The position numbers were made by a program, and so were the translations under genes. From Pedobacter sp. D749 (lineage in GTDB: Bacteria; Bacteroidota; Bacteroidia; Sphingobacteriales; Sphingobacteriaceae): a DNA stretch of 64,000 nucleotides. The DNA lies in NCBI RefSeq assembly GCF_019317285.1, contig NZ_CP079218.1:4340001-4404000 (forward strand). Reading direction: 5' to 3'. Position 1 is the stretch's first letter. Each line of letters starts with the position of its first letter. The notes beneath the pieces were generated by a model. It saw nothing but the letters and a program-made list of their open reading frames with translations. It was not told the DNA's origin and did no database searches. Below are positions 1 through 7,185 of this stretch, piece after piece.

Positions 1-243
1 GCAGAAGTATTTGATCCTACAGGTGCTGGCGATACCTTCGCAGGAGGTTTTATCGGTTATTTGGCTAAGGTGGGCACAATCAACTTCAATAACATGAAAA
101 ATGCAATCATTTACGGTTCTGCACTGGCTTCTTTCTGTGTAGAGAAATTTGGAACAGAAAAGTTATTAAATTTAACCGATGAGGAAGTTGCAGCGAGAAT
201 ACAAGAATTTGTAAGCTTAAGTGCTTTCACTATAGAAGTTTAA
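1..243 (+). CDS. PfkB-family sugar kinase, C-terminal part
   Basis: The reading frame is open from base 1, so the gene begins outside the window; only the last 80 residues are visible. They start with the PfkB signature DPTGAGDTF (residues 5-13 of the visible part), which holds the anion hole and the catalytic aspartate that activates the sugar hydroxyl for ATP-dependent phosphorylation. The helical tail that follows matches the end of ribokinase/adenosine-kinase-like folds. The substrate cannot be told from this fragment. A palindromic repeat follows the stop codon directly. Confidence 0.9.
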   Translation, partial: AEVFDPTGAGDTFAGGFIGYLAKVGTINFNNMKNAIIYGSALASFCVEKFGTEKLLNLTDEEVAARIQEFVSLSAFTIEV

Positions 244-255
244 CATAAATTAATT

Positions 256-315
256 GTCATCCTGAGCCTGTCGAAGGACTTAACACGAGTTGTTCGACAG
301 GCTCAACATGACATA
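256..315. repeat. Short palindromic intergenic repeat
   Basis: The segment opens with GTCATCCTGAGCCTGTCGAA and closes with TTGTTCGACAGGCTCAACATGAC; the two halves are imperfect inverted copies and can form a long hairpin. It lies between the kinase stop and the convergent cytochrome-b5-like gene, where it may also act as a bidirectional terminator (inference). Confidence 0.7.
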
Positions 316-350
316 TCTTAATTGTAACGTTAAATCTACACCAACAAAAA

Positions 351-593
351 TCAACTTAGTGTAGCCAATATTGCTATCGGAACAAATTTTTCAAAAACAG
401 CTTCGGTGTGCGGTGCATCAGGCAGCTCGTCAGTTAAATCTTGTCCGGCCCAGTGCTCATAATGTTTACCGTTCCGCCACAGCCTGCTATCGGTCATATC
501 GTAGATCAAACCTTTATAAGCCACCCAAATCTGAGGTTTGTCCTGTCCGTTGCGCAAAGCAAGTTGTTGTTTGGTATAGCTGGGTAAATCCAT
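351..593 (-). CDS. Cytochrome b5-like heme/steroid-binding domain protein
   Basis: An 80-residue single-domain protein. It has the cytochrome-b5 layout: a start like 'tkqqLalrNGqdkPqIWVAYkGliYDmT', then a histidine-containing HWAGQDLTDEL segment that corresponds to the HPGG-type heme-ligand loop, and a C-terminal acidic/hydrophobic stretch. Members of this family bind heme or hydrophobic ligands, and bacterial stand-alone versions are poorly studied. There is no signal peptide, so it is probably cytoplasmic. It stands alone on the minus strand. Whether both axial histidines needed for heme are present (H44/H48 and H62 are candidates) is not settled from sequence alone. Confidence 0.8.
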   Translation of the reverse strand: MDLPSYTKQQLALRNGQDKPQIWVAYKGLIYDMTDSRLWRNGKHYEHWAGQDLTDELPDAPHTEAVFEKFVPIAILATLS

Positions 594-743
594 TTAAATT
601 AATTTCGGGCTGAAGATAATCAAAAAGCTTTTTAAGCATATAAGATTATGTTTTCTTTAATGTCTTATATGGTTAGTAGCTATTATTTTTAATGCAAAAA
701 GTCAATGCAAAGTTCTCTGTCCCAATATTCATAAATCAATTTT

Positions 744-987
744 CATATTTTGGAGCGCAATGCTTGTACAAAGCAATAAGTGTGTTCCCGTTTACGCTTA
801 TACGCTTCGCTGCCTCGTACCTCGTTGCTGCAGGGTATCGGCTTCAACCGGGGCTAGTTGGCTACGACAGCATTTCATTTTTGCTATTGCAGTGTGCAGA
901 AACCTCGTTAATAAACCCGATTGCAATGGAAAGCCCACAGCGCAGCGAGGACTTGGAATGAAAAGCGGGACTAAACCCAGCCAAGAA
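744..987 (-). repeat. Composite dispersed repeat, copy 1 (complete, minus orientation)
   Basis: Read on the minus strand this copy has two modules. The left one runs from GTCCCGCTTTTCATTCC to CAATCGGGTTTA. The right one runs from AGCCCCGGTTGAAGC to GCGTAAACGGGA and ends in GCATTGCGCTCCAAAATATG. The same order is seen at 14762-14987, with pieces at 31821-31967 and 32191-32309. It fills most of the gap 594-1026, which holds no gene. Overlapping short ORFs are not conserved in frame between copies. Confidence 0.8.
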
Positions 988-1026
988 CTACTGAATATTT
1001 GTTTTCCAAAAAAATACAATCTTATC

Positions 1027-1716
1027 TTACGCCTGGCTTTTATCGCCCTTACTTTTAAAAACTTCGTACAGGTAGATATTCATCAATAATAGTCCCATTA
1101 AATAAAAATGGTCTTCGAAAGGAATGGTCCCCACTCTAAAACCAAGATTTTGCTTATCGTTGTACATCACCACAGGTATAGAAGTTAAAAATCCATTTAC
1201 AATATAGAAAGGAATAAGCGAAATCAGGTAAGCCCTGTAGAACTTGTACATAAACCGAAAATCGACATTTACATACTCTACATAAGCCAGTACTATAAAT
1301 AAAAAGCCAAAATTGATCAGCGTATACCACCTGTTATAACCAAAAAATAAAATGGCCACACAAAGCCCCAGGAACAGATTACTTATTGCGAAGCTATACT
1401 TCTGCAGTTCGTTTTTTGGAAAATAAGCATTCAGACATTCGTAAATAAACACACAGGCATAAGGAACCGTTAAAAAGAATAGAATTTCTTCTAAAGGTAG
1501 CCCCAAAAAGTTTACCCCAATAAGGTAATCAGGATTAAAAGACCATACCGCAAGCTTGGTAAACAGGATATCCCAAATTAAAAATATAATACCAGTAAGC
1601 AATATTGCGGGAAATACAAACTTCCATTTGCTAAAAAAATGAACCTTTTTATCGAATGATAAAACCAGTGGAAAAAAAATTACAGCAATATTAATAAGTA
1701 AATAGATATACTTCAT
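1027..1716 (-). CDS. crtY: Lycopene cyclase, fused CrtYc-CrtYd type
   Basis: A 229-residue integral membrane protein with about seven hydrophobic segments. It matches the lycopene-cyclase domain family in which two small domains (CrtYc and CrtYd of actinobacteria, CarR of fungi) are joined. Each half carries the acidic motif: LGLPLEEILFFLTVP near residues 72-86 and TIPFEDHFYLM near residues 198-208. The enzyme cyclises the ends of lycopene to give beta-carotene rings in the inner membrane. It starts one base from the end of the upstream minus-strand gene, suggesting co-transcription. With CrtI (2470) and CrtZ (6580) it supports a zeaxanthin-type carotenoid pathway. Confidence 0.88.
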   Translation of the reverse strand: MKYIYLLINIAVIFFPLVLSFDKKVHFFSKWKFVFPAILLTGIIFLIWDILFTKLAVWSFNPDYLIGVNFLGLPLEEILFFLTVPYACVFIYECLNAYFPKNELQKYSFAISNLFLGLCVAILFFGYNRWYTLINFGFLFIVLAYVEYVNVDFRFMYKFYRAYLISLIPFYIVNGFLTSIPVVMYNDKQNLGFRVGTIPFEDHFYLMGLLLMNIYLYEVFKSKGDKSQA

Positions 1717-1717
1717 T

Positions 1718-2248
1718 CTAAAGGTGTTTGGTCAAAATTTTAACTTCAGCAGAACTGCATTTTTTACTGTCTATCATAAATTTAGCTACGTTTTTAACCA
1801 GTTCACGATCGGCAAGACCAAAGTTTTCATTTTGATAATGTTTAACGATCTCTTTTTTATCCTGAACCAAATCTTTACTGAAACCGAGAAAGGAAGGTGT
1901 ATAAAATTCAATTGAAAACCGCATAAAACGGATCTCCAGATTTTCCTTGTCCATATCTATAGCTTTTTGCATTGTTTTTAGCGATTGGCTCACATACTTG
2001 ATCTTGTTATACGGATTCCAGGAATGTTTGGCTTTGAGCGCCTCCAGGGTTCCGGTGTAGCCGGTTATCAGGGCTGTTTTATTAGGTAGTTTGTTCAAGT
2101 TGGCAAATAACGAGTCGGTTAGCTTTGGGTTTTCCACCGCCTTAACCATATTAATTTTTAATATCGCAATTTCTTTAGTGGATAACTGAGCATAAGTAAC
2201 ATGGCTTGCTGCAAAGAGCAGTAAAAATATAATGCGTATTTTAATCAT
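1718..2248 (-). CDS. Conserved secreted protein of the carotenoid region
   Basis: A 176-residue protein from the ATG at 2248; a longer frame would need a TTG at 2260. Residues 1-20 form a signal peptide (MIKIRIIFLLLF..., cleavage after YAQ), so the product is probably periplasmic. The rest is alpha-helical and charged, with no catalytic motif I recognise. The stop is one base from the lycopene cyclase start, and the two genes look like one operon with this gene first. Function unknown; the tight coupling to crtY is the only clue. Confidence 0.75.
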   Translation of the reverse strand: MIKIRIIFLLLFAASHVTYAQLSTKEIAILKINMVKAVENPKLTDSLFANLNKLPNKTALITGYTGTLEALKAKHSWNPYNKIKYVSQSLKTMQKAIDMDKENLEIRFMRFSIEFYTPSFLGFSKDLVQDKKEIVKHYQNENFGLADRELVKNVAKFMIDSKKCSSAEVKILTKHL

Positions 2249-2291
2249 GGTTATGGGCAAAGGTAAGAAAAGCTAAGCGCTTTTGCTTCCA

Positions 2292-2427
2292 CTGTCATCC
2301 TGTGGCGCAAAGGATCTACAACCTATGAAATACAACACTTAAACGATCAATCAAGGTTACATAATATTACTACTACTACAAAAGAAAGATTCTTCACTGC
2401 GTTCAGAATGGCAAATACAGAATGACA
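2292..2427. repeat. Imperfect palindromic intergenic repeat
   Basis: The segment begins TGTCATCCTGTGGCGCAAAG and ends AGAATGACA, with AGATTCTTCACTGCGTTCAG inside the right arm. A related element with the same ends is at 43131-43232. It lies in the divergent spacer between the secreted protein gene and crtI, so it may affect the promoters there. Confidence 0.6.
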
Positions 2428-2469
2428 AAAAACCAAAACAAAACCCAATAAAATTCCTTTATTTACATC

Positions 2470-3951
2470 ATGGAGAAAAAAACCACAGTTACCATCATAG
2501 GTGCCGGTTTTGCAGGCTTGGCTGCGGCAGCTTTATTGGCCAAAGATGGTTGTGATGTTACTGTTATAGAAAAGAACGAAATGGCCGGTGGCAGGGCCAG
2601 AACCTGGGAAAAAGATGGCTTTCTGTTTGACATGGGGCCGAGCTGGTATTGGATGCCAGATGTTTTCGAAAACTACTACCAGATCTTTGATAAAGCAGCG
2701 TCCGATTTTTATGAACTGAAAAGGCTAAATCCTTCTTACCGCATTTATTTTGGTAAAAGTGATACTATTGATGTTCCAGCAACATTAGATGACCTATATG
2801 CTTTATTTGAAAAATTAGAGCCCGGCAGCAGCGACAACCTAAAACATTTCCTCGATCAGGCGAAGTATAAATACGATGTAGGCATGAACGAATATGTTTT
2901 CAAGCCCTCGCATAGTGTAATGGAATATTTCGACCCACGTTTAGCTGTTAGCGGAATCAAACTGCAGCTTTTGGGCAATATGCGCAAGCACGTACACCAG
3001 TTGTTCAAAAACGAGCGTTTAAGGAAACTGTTAGAATTCCCAGTCCTATTTTTAGGTGCCACACCACAGAACACACCTGCGCTGTATAGTTTAATGAACT
3101 ATGCCGATCTTGTTTTAGGTACCTGGTACCCTATGGGCGGCATGCACAAAATTGTGAATGCCATGCAGAAAATTGCCGAAGAGCAGGGTGTGAAATTTAT
3201 TTTCGATACAGAAGTAACCAAAATTGAAGTAAAAAACAACCTTGCAGAATACGTAATTACGGATAAAGGAAATTTTAAAAGCGATTTTGTAGTGGGTAAT
3301 GCAGATTATCAGCACATCGATCAACATCTTTTTGAACAACCTTACCGTAATTACAGTAAAAAGTATTGGGAGGAGAGAACAATGGCGCCTTCCTGTCTAT
3401 TATTCTATATCGGCCTAGATAAAAAACTAGACAATATATTGCACCATAATTTATTCTTCGATGAGAATTTTGATCAACATGCTGAAGAAATCTACAGCAA
3501 TCCACAATGGCCAACAAAACCATTGTTTTATGCCTGCTGTCCATCGGTTACCGACCCGGGCGTAGCGCCAGAGGGTTGCGAAAACCTTTTCTTTTTGGTT
3601 CCGCTTGCACCCGATTTAAAAGATAGCGAAAGCAAAAGGGAAGAATATTTTAATTTATTGTTAAACCGCTTCAAAAATTTAACCGGAAACGACATTAGTG
3701 GTAACATTCTGTTTAAACGGAGTTACGCCATGAACGATTTTGTTGAAGATTACCACGCTTTTAAAGGAAATGCGTATGGATTAGCAAACACTTTGAAACA
3801 AACTGCTTTCTTAAAACCCAAAATGAAAAGTAAAGTAACAAATTTTTTATATACCGGACAATTAACCGTTCCAGGCCCCGGAGTGCCACCTGCAATCATC
3901 TCCGGACAAGTGGTAGCAAAAGAAATAAAAAAAAAGTTAAAAAAAGCTTGA
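2470..3951 (+). CDS. crtI: Phytoene desaturase (CrtI family)
   Basis: A 493-residue FAD-dependent carotenoid desaturase of usual length for CrtI. The N terminus carries the dinucleotide-binding motif GAGFAG (residues 11-16), followed about 20 residues on by the acidic end of the second beta strand (VIEKN). The C terminus has the family signature around LYTGQLTVPGPGVPPAI (about residues 461-477). CrtI introduces double bonds into phytoene to make lycopene, the substrate of the cyclase encoded at 1027-1716. It is transcribed divergently from the crtY pair. The gene for phytoene synthase, often next to crtI, is not here. Confidence 0.93.
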   Translation: MEKKTTVTIIGAGFAGLAAAALLAKDGCDVTVIEKNEMAGGRARTWEKDGFLFDMGPSWYWMPDVFENYYQIFDKAASDFYELKRLNPSYRIYFGKSDTIDVPATLDDLYALFEKLEPGSSDNLKHFLDQAKYKYDVGMNEYVFKPSHSVMEYFDPRLAVSGIKLQLLGNMRKHVHQLFKNERLRKLLEFPVLFLGATPQNTPALYSLMNYADLVLGTWYPMGGMHKIVNAMQKIAEEQGVKFIFDTEVTKIEVKNNLAEYVITDKGNFKSDFVVGNADYQHIDQHLFEQPYRNYSKKYWEERTMAPSCLLFYIGLDKKLDNILHHNLFFDENFDQHAEEIYSNPQWPTKPLFYACCPSVTDPGVAPEGCENLFFLVPLAPDLKDSESKREEYFNLLLNRFKNLTGNDISGNILFKRSYAMNDFVEDYHAFKGNAYGLANTLKQTAFLKPKMKSKVTNFLYTGQLTVPGPGVPPAIISGQVVAKEIKKKLKKA

Positions 3952-3977
3952 CAAATTTAAAATTTCCCCTATCTTTA
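3948..3977 (+). promoter_or_regulatory. Bacteroidetes-type promoter after crtI
   Basis: TTG at 3948-3950 overlaps the crtI stop codon. After 19 bases comes TATCTTTA (3970-3977), close to the Bacteroidetes sigma consensus TTG-N17-23-TAnnTTTG. There is no gene on the plus strand for the next 1.4 kb. Its presence suggests a short independent transcript that ends at the hairpin at 4115-4145. Confidence 0.5.
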
Positions 3978-3983
3978 TAACCA

Positions 3984-4145
3984 CAAAACAAAAACACTGC
4001 AATAACGCTTCAAAACACATAATCACTTGAGGTTTGCATTTGTTTCGAAATAAGAGAGAAGGCAATTTGTTGAAAGAAAAAATAAGAATCAACTAACCAA
4101 ATATATGATAAGTAAAAAGGCCTGGATTTTCCAGGCCTTTTGCTT
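3984..4145 (+). ncRNA. Candidate small RNA between crtI and the sigma-factor gene
   Basis: A stretch of about 160 bases bounded by a promoter-like element (3948-3977) and a strong rho-independent terminator (4115-4145). It holds no convincing ORF; one short frame from 4105 runs through the terminator stem and then into a dispersed repeat. No known RNA family was recognised. It could instead be just the crtI 3' untranslated region. Evidence is limited to the two flanking signals. Confidence 0.35.
4115..4145 (+). terminator. Rho-independent terminator after crtI
   Basis: A perfect 12-bp stem (AAAAGGCCTGGA at 4115-4126, TCCAGGCCTTTT at 4130-4141) with a TTT loop, followed by GCTTTTT. It ends crtI and/or the candidate small RNA transcript. 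Confidence 0.85.
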
Positions 4146-4226
4146 TTTAGGGTATTTTGGAAAACTTTGCTCAAAAGTTCAGGCTTCATCACTGAGTTTC
4201 AAATTTATTGCAACGCTTCCTATACC

Positions 4227-4334
4227 CGTCAGTTCGAGCGAAATGCAACGCAGTCGAGAGCAACGTAGCACTCAGCAAAACTAAATCTGTTAGGATAGAT
4301 CTCTCCATTCCGCTGCGCTTCAGTCGAGATGACG
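4227..4334. repeat. Dispersed hairpin repeat (GCAACGCAGTCGAGA family)
   Basis: It begins CGTCAGTTCGAGCGAAATGC and ends CTTCAGTCGAGATGACG, giving complementary ends over about 108 bases. A full relative is at 46386-46469 and a half copy at 37917-37955. It occupies the convergent spacer after crtI. Confidence 0.75.
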
Positions 4335-4359
4335 TTTCTTTTTGAAGTGATAATAAAAA

Positions 4360-4388
4360 AGGCCCAGATAAATCTGAGCCCCTGGTTT
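4360..4388 (-). terminator. Terminator of the ECF sigma-factor gene
   Basis: Read on the minus strand, a stem formed by GGCTCAGA and TCTGGGCC (one mismatch) with a short loop is followed by TTTTTT. It sits 16 bases past the sigma-factor stop. Confidence 0.7.
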
Positions 4389-4403
4389 TTCAATAGATGT
4401 ATC

Positions 4404-4934
4404 TTAAACCAATTCTACACTGGCAATTTCTTTTGAGTAAGTTTTAAGGTATTTTTTTAATATACCTCTTGCTACATGGATACGTGTTTTAACTGTTCCA
4501 ATTGGAATTTCTAACATATCTGCAATTTCATGGTATTTATAACCTTCAAAATAGCGGATAAACGGCACATAATATTCTTCAGGTAATTGAGATAATGCTT
4601 TATCAATATCGCCTAAAACAAATTTACTTTCTGCCTGATTTTTGGTTGCACTATATGAAAGGTTTGCAGAAGAGATGTCTTCGCTCTGCGTAATTAAAGT
4701 ATTTGTTTTAACTAGTCGGCGATAGTTGTTAATGAAAGTATTTTTCATGATGGTAAACAACCAGCCTTTTAAATTCGTACCCTCTTTAAACTTATTGTAA
4801 TAAGTGATCGCTTTCAGCATCGTATCCTGAACCAAATCATTTGCGTCTTCTGCGTCTTTCGTAAAATTTAAAGCATAAGATCTAAGTGATACCGAGTGAT
4901 GATTAACCAGATGATTGAATTCAAATTTTGTCAT
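4404..4934 (-). CDS. ECF-type RNA polymerase sigma factor
   Basis: A 176-residue sigma-70 family protein of extracytoplasmic-function type. Region 2 (about residues 8-75) includes DANDLVQDTMLKA and LKGWLFTIMKNTFINNYRR, which bind core polymerase and the -10 element. Region 4 (about 112-165) has LPEEYYVPFIRYFEGYKYHEIA and the helix-turn-helix IPIGTVKTRIHVARGILKK. No anti-sigma gene is adjacent. Its position beside carotenoid genes suggests control of pigment or stress genes, as seen for ECF factors elsewhere, but that is inference. Confidence 0.93.
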   Translation of the reverse strand: MTKFEFNHLVNHHSVSLRSYALNFTKDAEDANDLVQDTMLKAITYYNKFKEGTNLKGWLFTIMKNTFINNYRRLVKTNTLITQSEDISSANLSYSATKNQAESKFVLGDIDKALSQLPEEYYVPFIRYFEGYKYHEIADMLEIPIGTVKTRIHVARGILKKYLKTYSKEIASVELV

Positions 4935-5061
4935 GATATTTAGCTTTAGGAGATTAAAAACAAATCAATTATTGTTCATTCGCTTAAACTCAAACAAACT
5001 TAATACCAAACTTTTCTGGCACGGTGTTAAAAGCGTCCAACTACCTAATAGTCAGCCTTCG

Positions 5062-6078
5062 TCACAGAATATTTACTTCTCTTTCTAAAGCGACTCCAAA
5101 AGTAGTCTTTACACTGTCTATTATTTGTTCAGAAAAATTATACACTTCTGTACCAGTTGCGTGCCCGTGGTTAACTAAAACCAAAGCCTGGTTTTTCCAG
5201 GTACCTGTTTGCCCAACTACTTTACCCTTCCAGCCACACTGTTCAATTAACCAGCCTGCCGCCAGTTTAATTTTATCATCAGCTGTAGGATAATGCACCA
5301 CATCGGGGTGTTTAGCCACAATATCTGCAAATTCATGTTTTTCGATCACCGGATTTTTGAAGAAACTACCAGCGTTACCAATAGTTGATGGATCGGGCAG
5401 TTTACTCACACGGATATGCGATACAGCAGACGAAACATCTGCAATATTTGGATTTTCGATTCCCCTGTTCAACAGTTCGGTTTCAATTGCACCGTAAGAA
5501 GTATTAATTTTTGCCTCGGAAGACAAACGGAAAGTAACAGATATAATAATATACTGCCCCTTCAACTCGCCTTTGAAGAGACTTTCACGATAGCCGAAAT
5601 GACAATCGGCATAACCGAAGGTTTTCATTTTTCCGGTTTTAATTTCAAATGCGATACAGCTTTCGAAAACGTCTTTCAACTCTACGCCATAAGCACCAAT
5701 ATTCTGTATGGGCGAAGCACCAACTGTACCCGGAATCAGGCTTAAATTTTCTACCCCCGCAAAATGATGTTCAACACAATAGTTTACAAAATCGTTCCAA
5801 ACCTCACCCGCACCAGCAGTTACCAAAACTTTATTATCAATAACTTTAGATTGGATGCCCTTGATGCTGATTTTAATCACTAAACCATCGTAATCCTTTG
5901 TAAATAATACATTGCTACCTCCGCCTATCACTAACAGCTGCTGAGATTTTACAAGCTCGTTTTTAAATAAACTAACCAGATCTGCTTCAGAGGATATCTC
6001 AGCAAAATAACTAGCCTTAACATCTATACCAAATGAGTTATATGGTTTTAGAGAAATATTTTCCTGGATTTGAAGCAT
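5062..6078 (-). CDS. murB: UDP-N-acetylenolpyruvoylglucosamine reductase MurB
   Basis: A 338-residue flavoenzyme that reduces UDP-GlcNAc-enolpyruvate to UDP-MurNAc with NADPH, the second committed step of peptidoglycan synthesis, in the cytoplasm. Visible features: the FAD-binding segment LLVIGGGSNVLF (about residues 48-59), the nucleotide-binding GASPIQNIGAYG, the catalytic-serine motif NAGSFFKNPVI, and the terminal glutamate in LEREVNIL. Length and the C-terminal insert match the type I (E. coli-like) enzyme. It reads in the same direction as the lipoprotein and crtZ genes upstream. Confidence 0.96.
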   Translation of the reverse strand: MLQIQENISLKPYNSFGIDVKASYFAEISSEADLVSLFKNELVKSQQLLVIGGGSNVLFTKDYDGLVIKISIKGIQSKVIDNKVLVTAGAGEVWNDFVNYCVEHHFAGVENLSLIPGTVGASPIQNIGAYGVELKDVFESCIAFEIKTGKMKTFGYADCHFGYRESLFKGELKGQYIIISVTFRLSSEAKINTSYGAIETELLNRGIENPNIADVSSAVSHIRVSKLPDPSTIGNAGSFFKNPVIEKHEFADIVAKHPDVVHYPTADDKIKLAAGWLIEQCGWKGKVVGQTGTWKNQALVLVNHGHATGTEVYNFSEQIIDSVKTTFGVALEREVNIL

Positions 6079-6119
6079 ATTGATTTTGGGTTATGCTGCA
6101 AAAGTAAAATAAAAAATAA

Positions 6120-6569
6120 TTAAGGAACGATTTTGGTAATCTCCTTATCAAAATTAAAGCTTAAAATTTCAGGCTTATCTCCGGCTACAGCTACACCAGA
6201 AAGTTTCCAGCCAATAAAAGCAGGTTTAGTTTTAGCCAACTCCAACAAATGGTATCGCTCTTTAGTTAATCTGGCACTGATTAACCCTACGCTATCCGAC
6301 TCTGCCTGACTCAAATGCTCAATCTGGCTTTCTAATTCAGCCAGGGTAATATCCAACTCGTTTCCCTTTTTGATACTATCGGCATAAGCCTGGGGAGAAA
6401 TATTGTACAGACTGTCCAATTTTGAACCGTCAAAATTCAAATCCTGGTTACTGGTTTCGTATTTCGATTCCACAAGTGCAATGGCGCGGTCTTTATTCGT
6501 CTTTTTGCCACAAGAATATAAGGTTGAAGAAATAATTACAAGAAGAATGAACTGATAATAATTTTTCAT
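6120..6569 (-). CDS. Small lipoprotein of unknown function
   Basis: 149 residues with a type II signal peptide: hydrophobic residues 5-18, then the lipobox LYSC with the lipidated cysteine near position 20. The mature part is helical and acidic, with ELESQIEHLSQAESDS suggesting a short coiled coil, and ends in a beta-rich segment. No family recognised. It lies 10 bases after crtZ and 41 bases before murB on the same strand, so the three may share a transcript. Confidence 0.75.
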   Translation of the reverse strand: MKNYYQFILLVIISSTLYSCGKKTNKDRAIALVESKYETSNQDLNFDGSKLDSLYNISPQAYADSIKKGNELDITLAELESQIEHLSQAESDSVGLISARLTKERYHLLELAKTKPAFIGWKLSGVAVAGDKPEILSFNFDKEITKIVP

Positions 6570-6579
6570 TTAGTATAAT

Positions 6580-7020
6580 TTAGCTTTTTAATACTGCTTT
6601 CCGCACAAACAACAATCCAAAAGCCTTTCCCTTCTCTTTACTCCTGTTTTTATGATGAATTTTGTGTGCCTTCCGGACAGCCTGCAAATAAGCATTATTA
6701 CTTTTAAAGGTTTTAAAACGACGGTGTACAAACCAATCATGCACTACAAAATAAATCAGGCCATATAAAGTAATGCCTAAGCCCACAAAAAACCGGTAGC
6801 CAAAGCCATCCCGATCGACGTACATTAAATAAAGTGATAGTCCGGCAAATAACACCGCAAACAGATCGTTCCATTCAAAAAATGATTTTGCCTTTTGGTG
6901 ATGGCTTTTATGCATAAACCAGAGTGGCCCATGGAATAAATACTTGTGTATAAACCACGATAAACACTCCATAAAAATAATGGTAAATAGTAAAATAAGG
7001 ATGTTAATGAATACAGACAA
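6580..7020 (-). CDS. crtZ: Beta-carotene hydroxylase CrtZ (fatty acid hydroxylase superfamily)
   Basis: A 146-residue membrane di-iron hydroxylase that adds the 3/3' hydroxyls to beta-carotene, giving cryptoxanthin and zeaxanthin. Three histidine clusters are visible: HKYLFH (residues 25-30), HKSHH (37-41), and HDWFVHRR plus HKIHHK further on. The frame opens with TTG at 7020; the only in-frame ATG (residue 17) lies inside the first membrane segment and would truncate it. A promoter-like TATCTTTA at 7042-7049 leaves a leader of about 15 bases, which supports the TTG start. Confidence 0.9.
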   Translation of the reverse strand: MSVFINILILLFTIIFMECLSWFIHKYLFHGPLWFMHKSHHQKAKSFFEWNDLFAVLFAGLSLYLMYVDRDGFGYRFFVGLGITLYGLIYFVVHDWFVHRRFKTFKSNNAYLQAVRKAHKIHHKNRSKEKGKAFGLLFVRKAVLKS

Positions 7021-7041
7021 TTTTTCTAAATTATTGGTTTT

Positions 7042-7069
7042 TAAAGATATAAACAGTCAAAGATGCAAA
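7042..7069 (-). promoter_or_regulatory. Promoter of crtZ
   Basis: On the minus strand TTTG (7066-7069) is followed 16 bases later by TATCTTTA (7042-7049), a good match to the Bacteroidetes promoter consensus. It ends 22 bases before the TTG start of crtZ. Confidence 0.5.
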
Positions 7070-7141
7070 ATTATGTCATTACACTGTAAGCTTAATATTG
7101 TTTTTAACAAACTTTTCATGACAAATCATTTTTTAGCACTA

Positions 7142-7172
7142 TTTTTGACTAAAATATTAAAAAAGTCAGAAA
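7142..7172. promoter_or_regulatory. Possible TetR operator
   Basis: An imperfect inverted repeat, TTTTTGACT (7142-7150) and AGTCAGAAA (7164-7172), lies 14 bases before the tetR start, in the spacer shared with crtZ. TetR repressors commonly bind such sites over their own promoter. Inferred only from position and symmetry. Confidence 0.3.
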
Positions 7173-7185
7173 GTAGAAAAGTAAA

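Noticed and set aside
351..613. Plus-strand ORF of about 80 codons opposite the cytochrome-b5-like gene
   Set aside because: Shadow of the minus-strand gene, whose protein matches a known fold.
798..1019. Short ORF encoding SQLAPVEA-type peptide, with similar ones at 14853-15035, 31819-32013 and 32133-32354, which could be taken as a small conserved protein family
   Set aside because: All lie in the composite repeat; the frame changes between copies by a 1-base indel and there is no consistent start or signal. Better explained as repeat DNA.
4105..4230. Small ORF starting at 4105 in the terminator region after crtI
   Set aside because: It reads through the terminator stem and into a dispersed repeat; no promoter spacing or conserved motif fits it.
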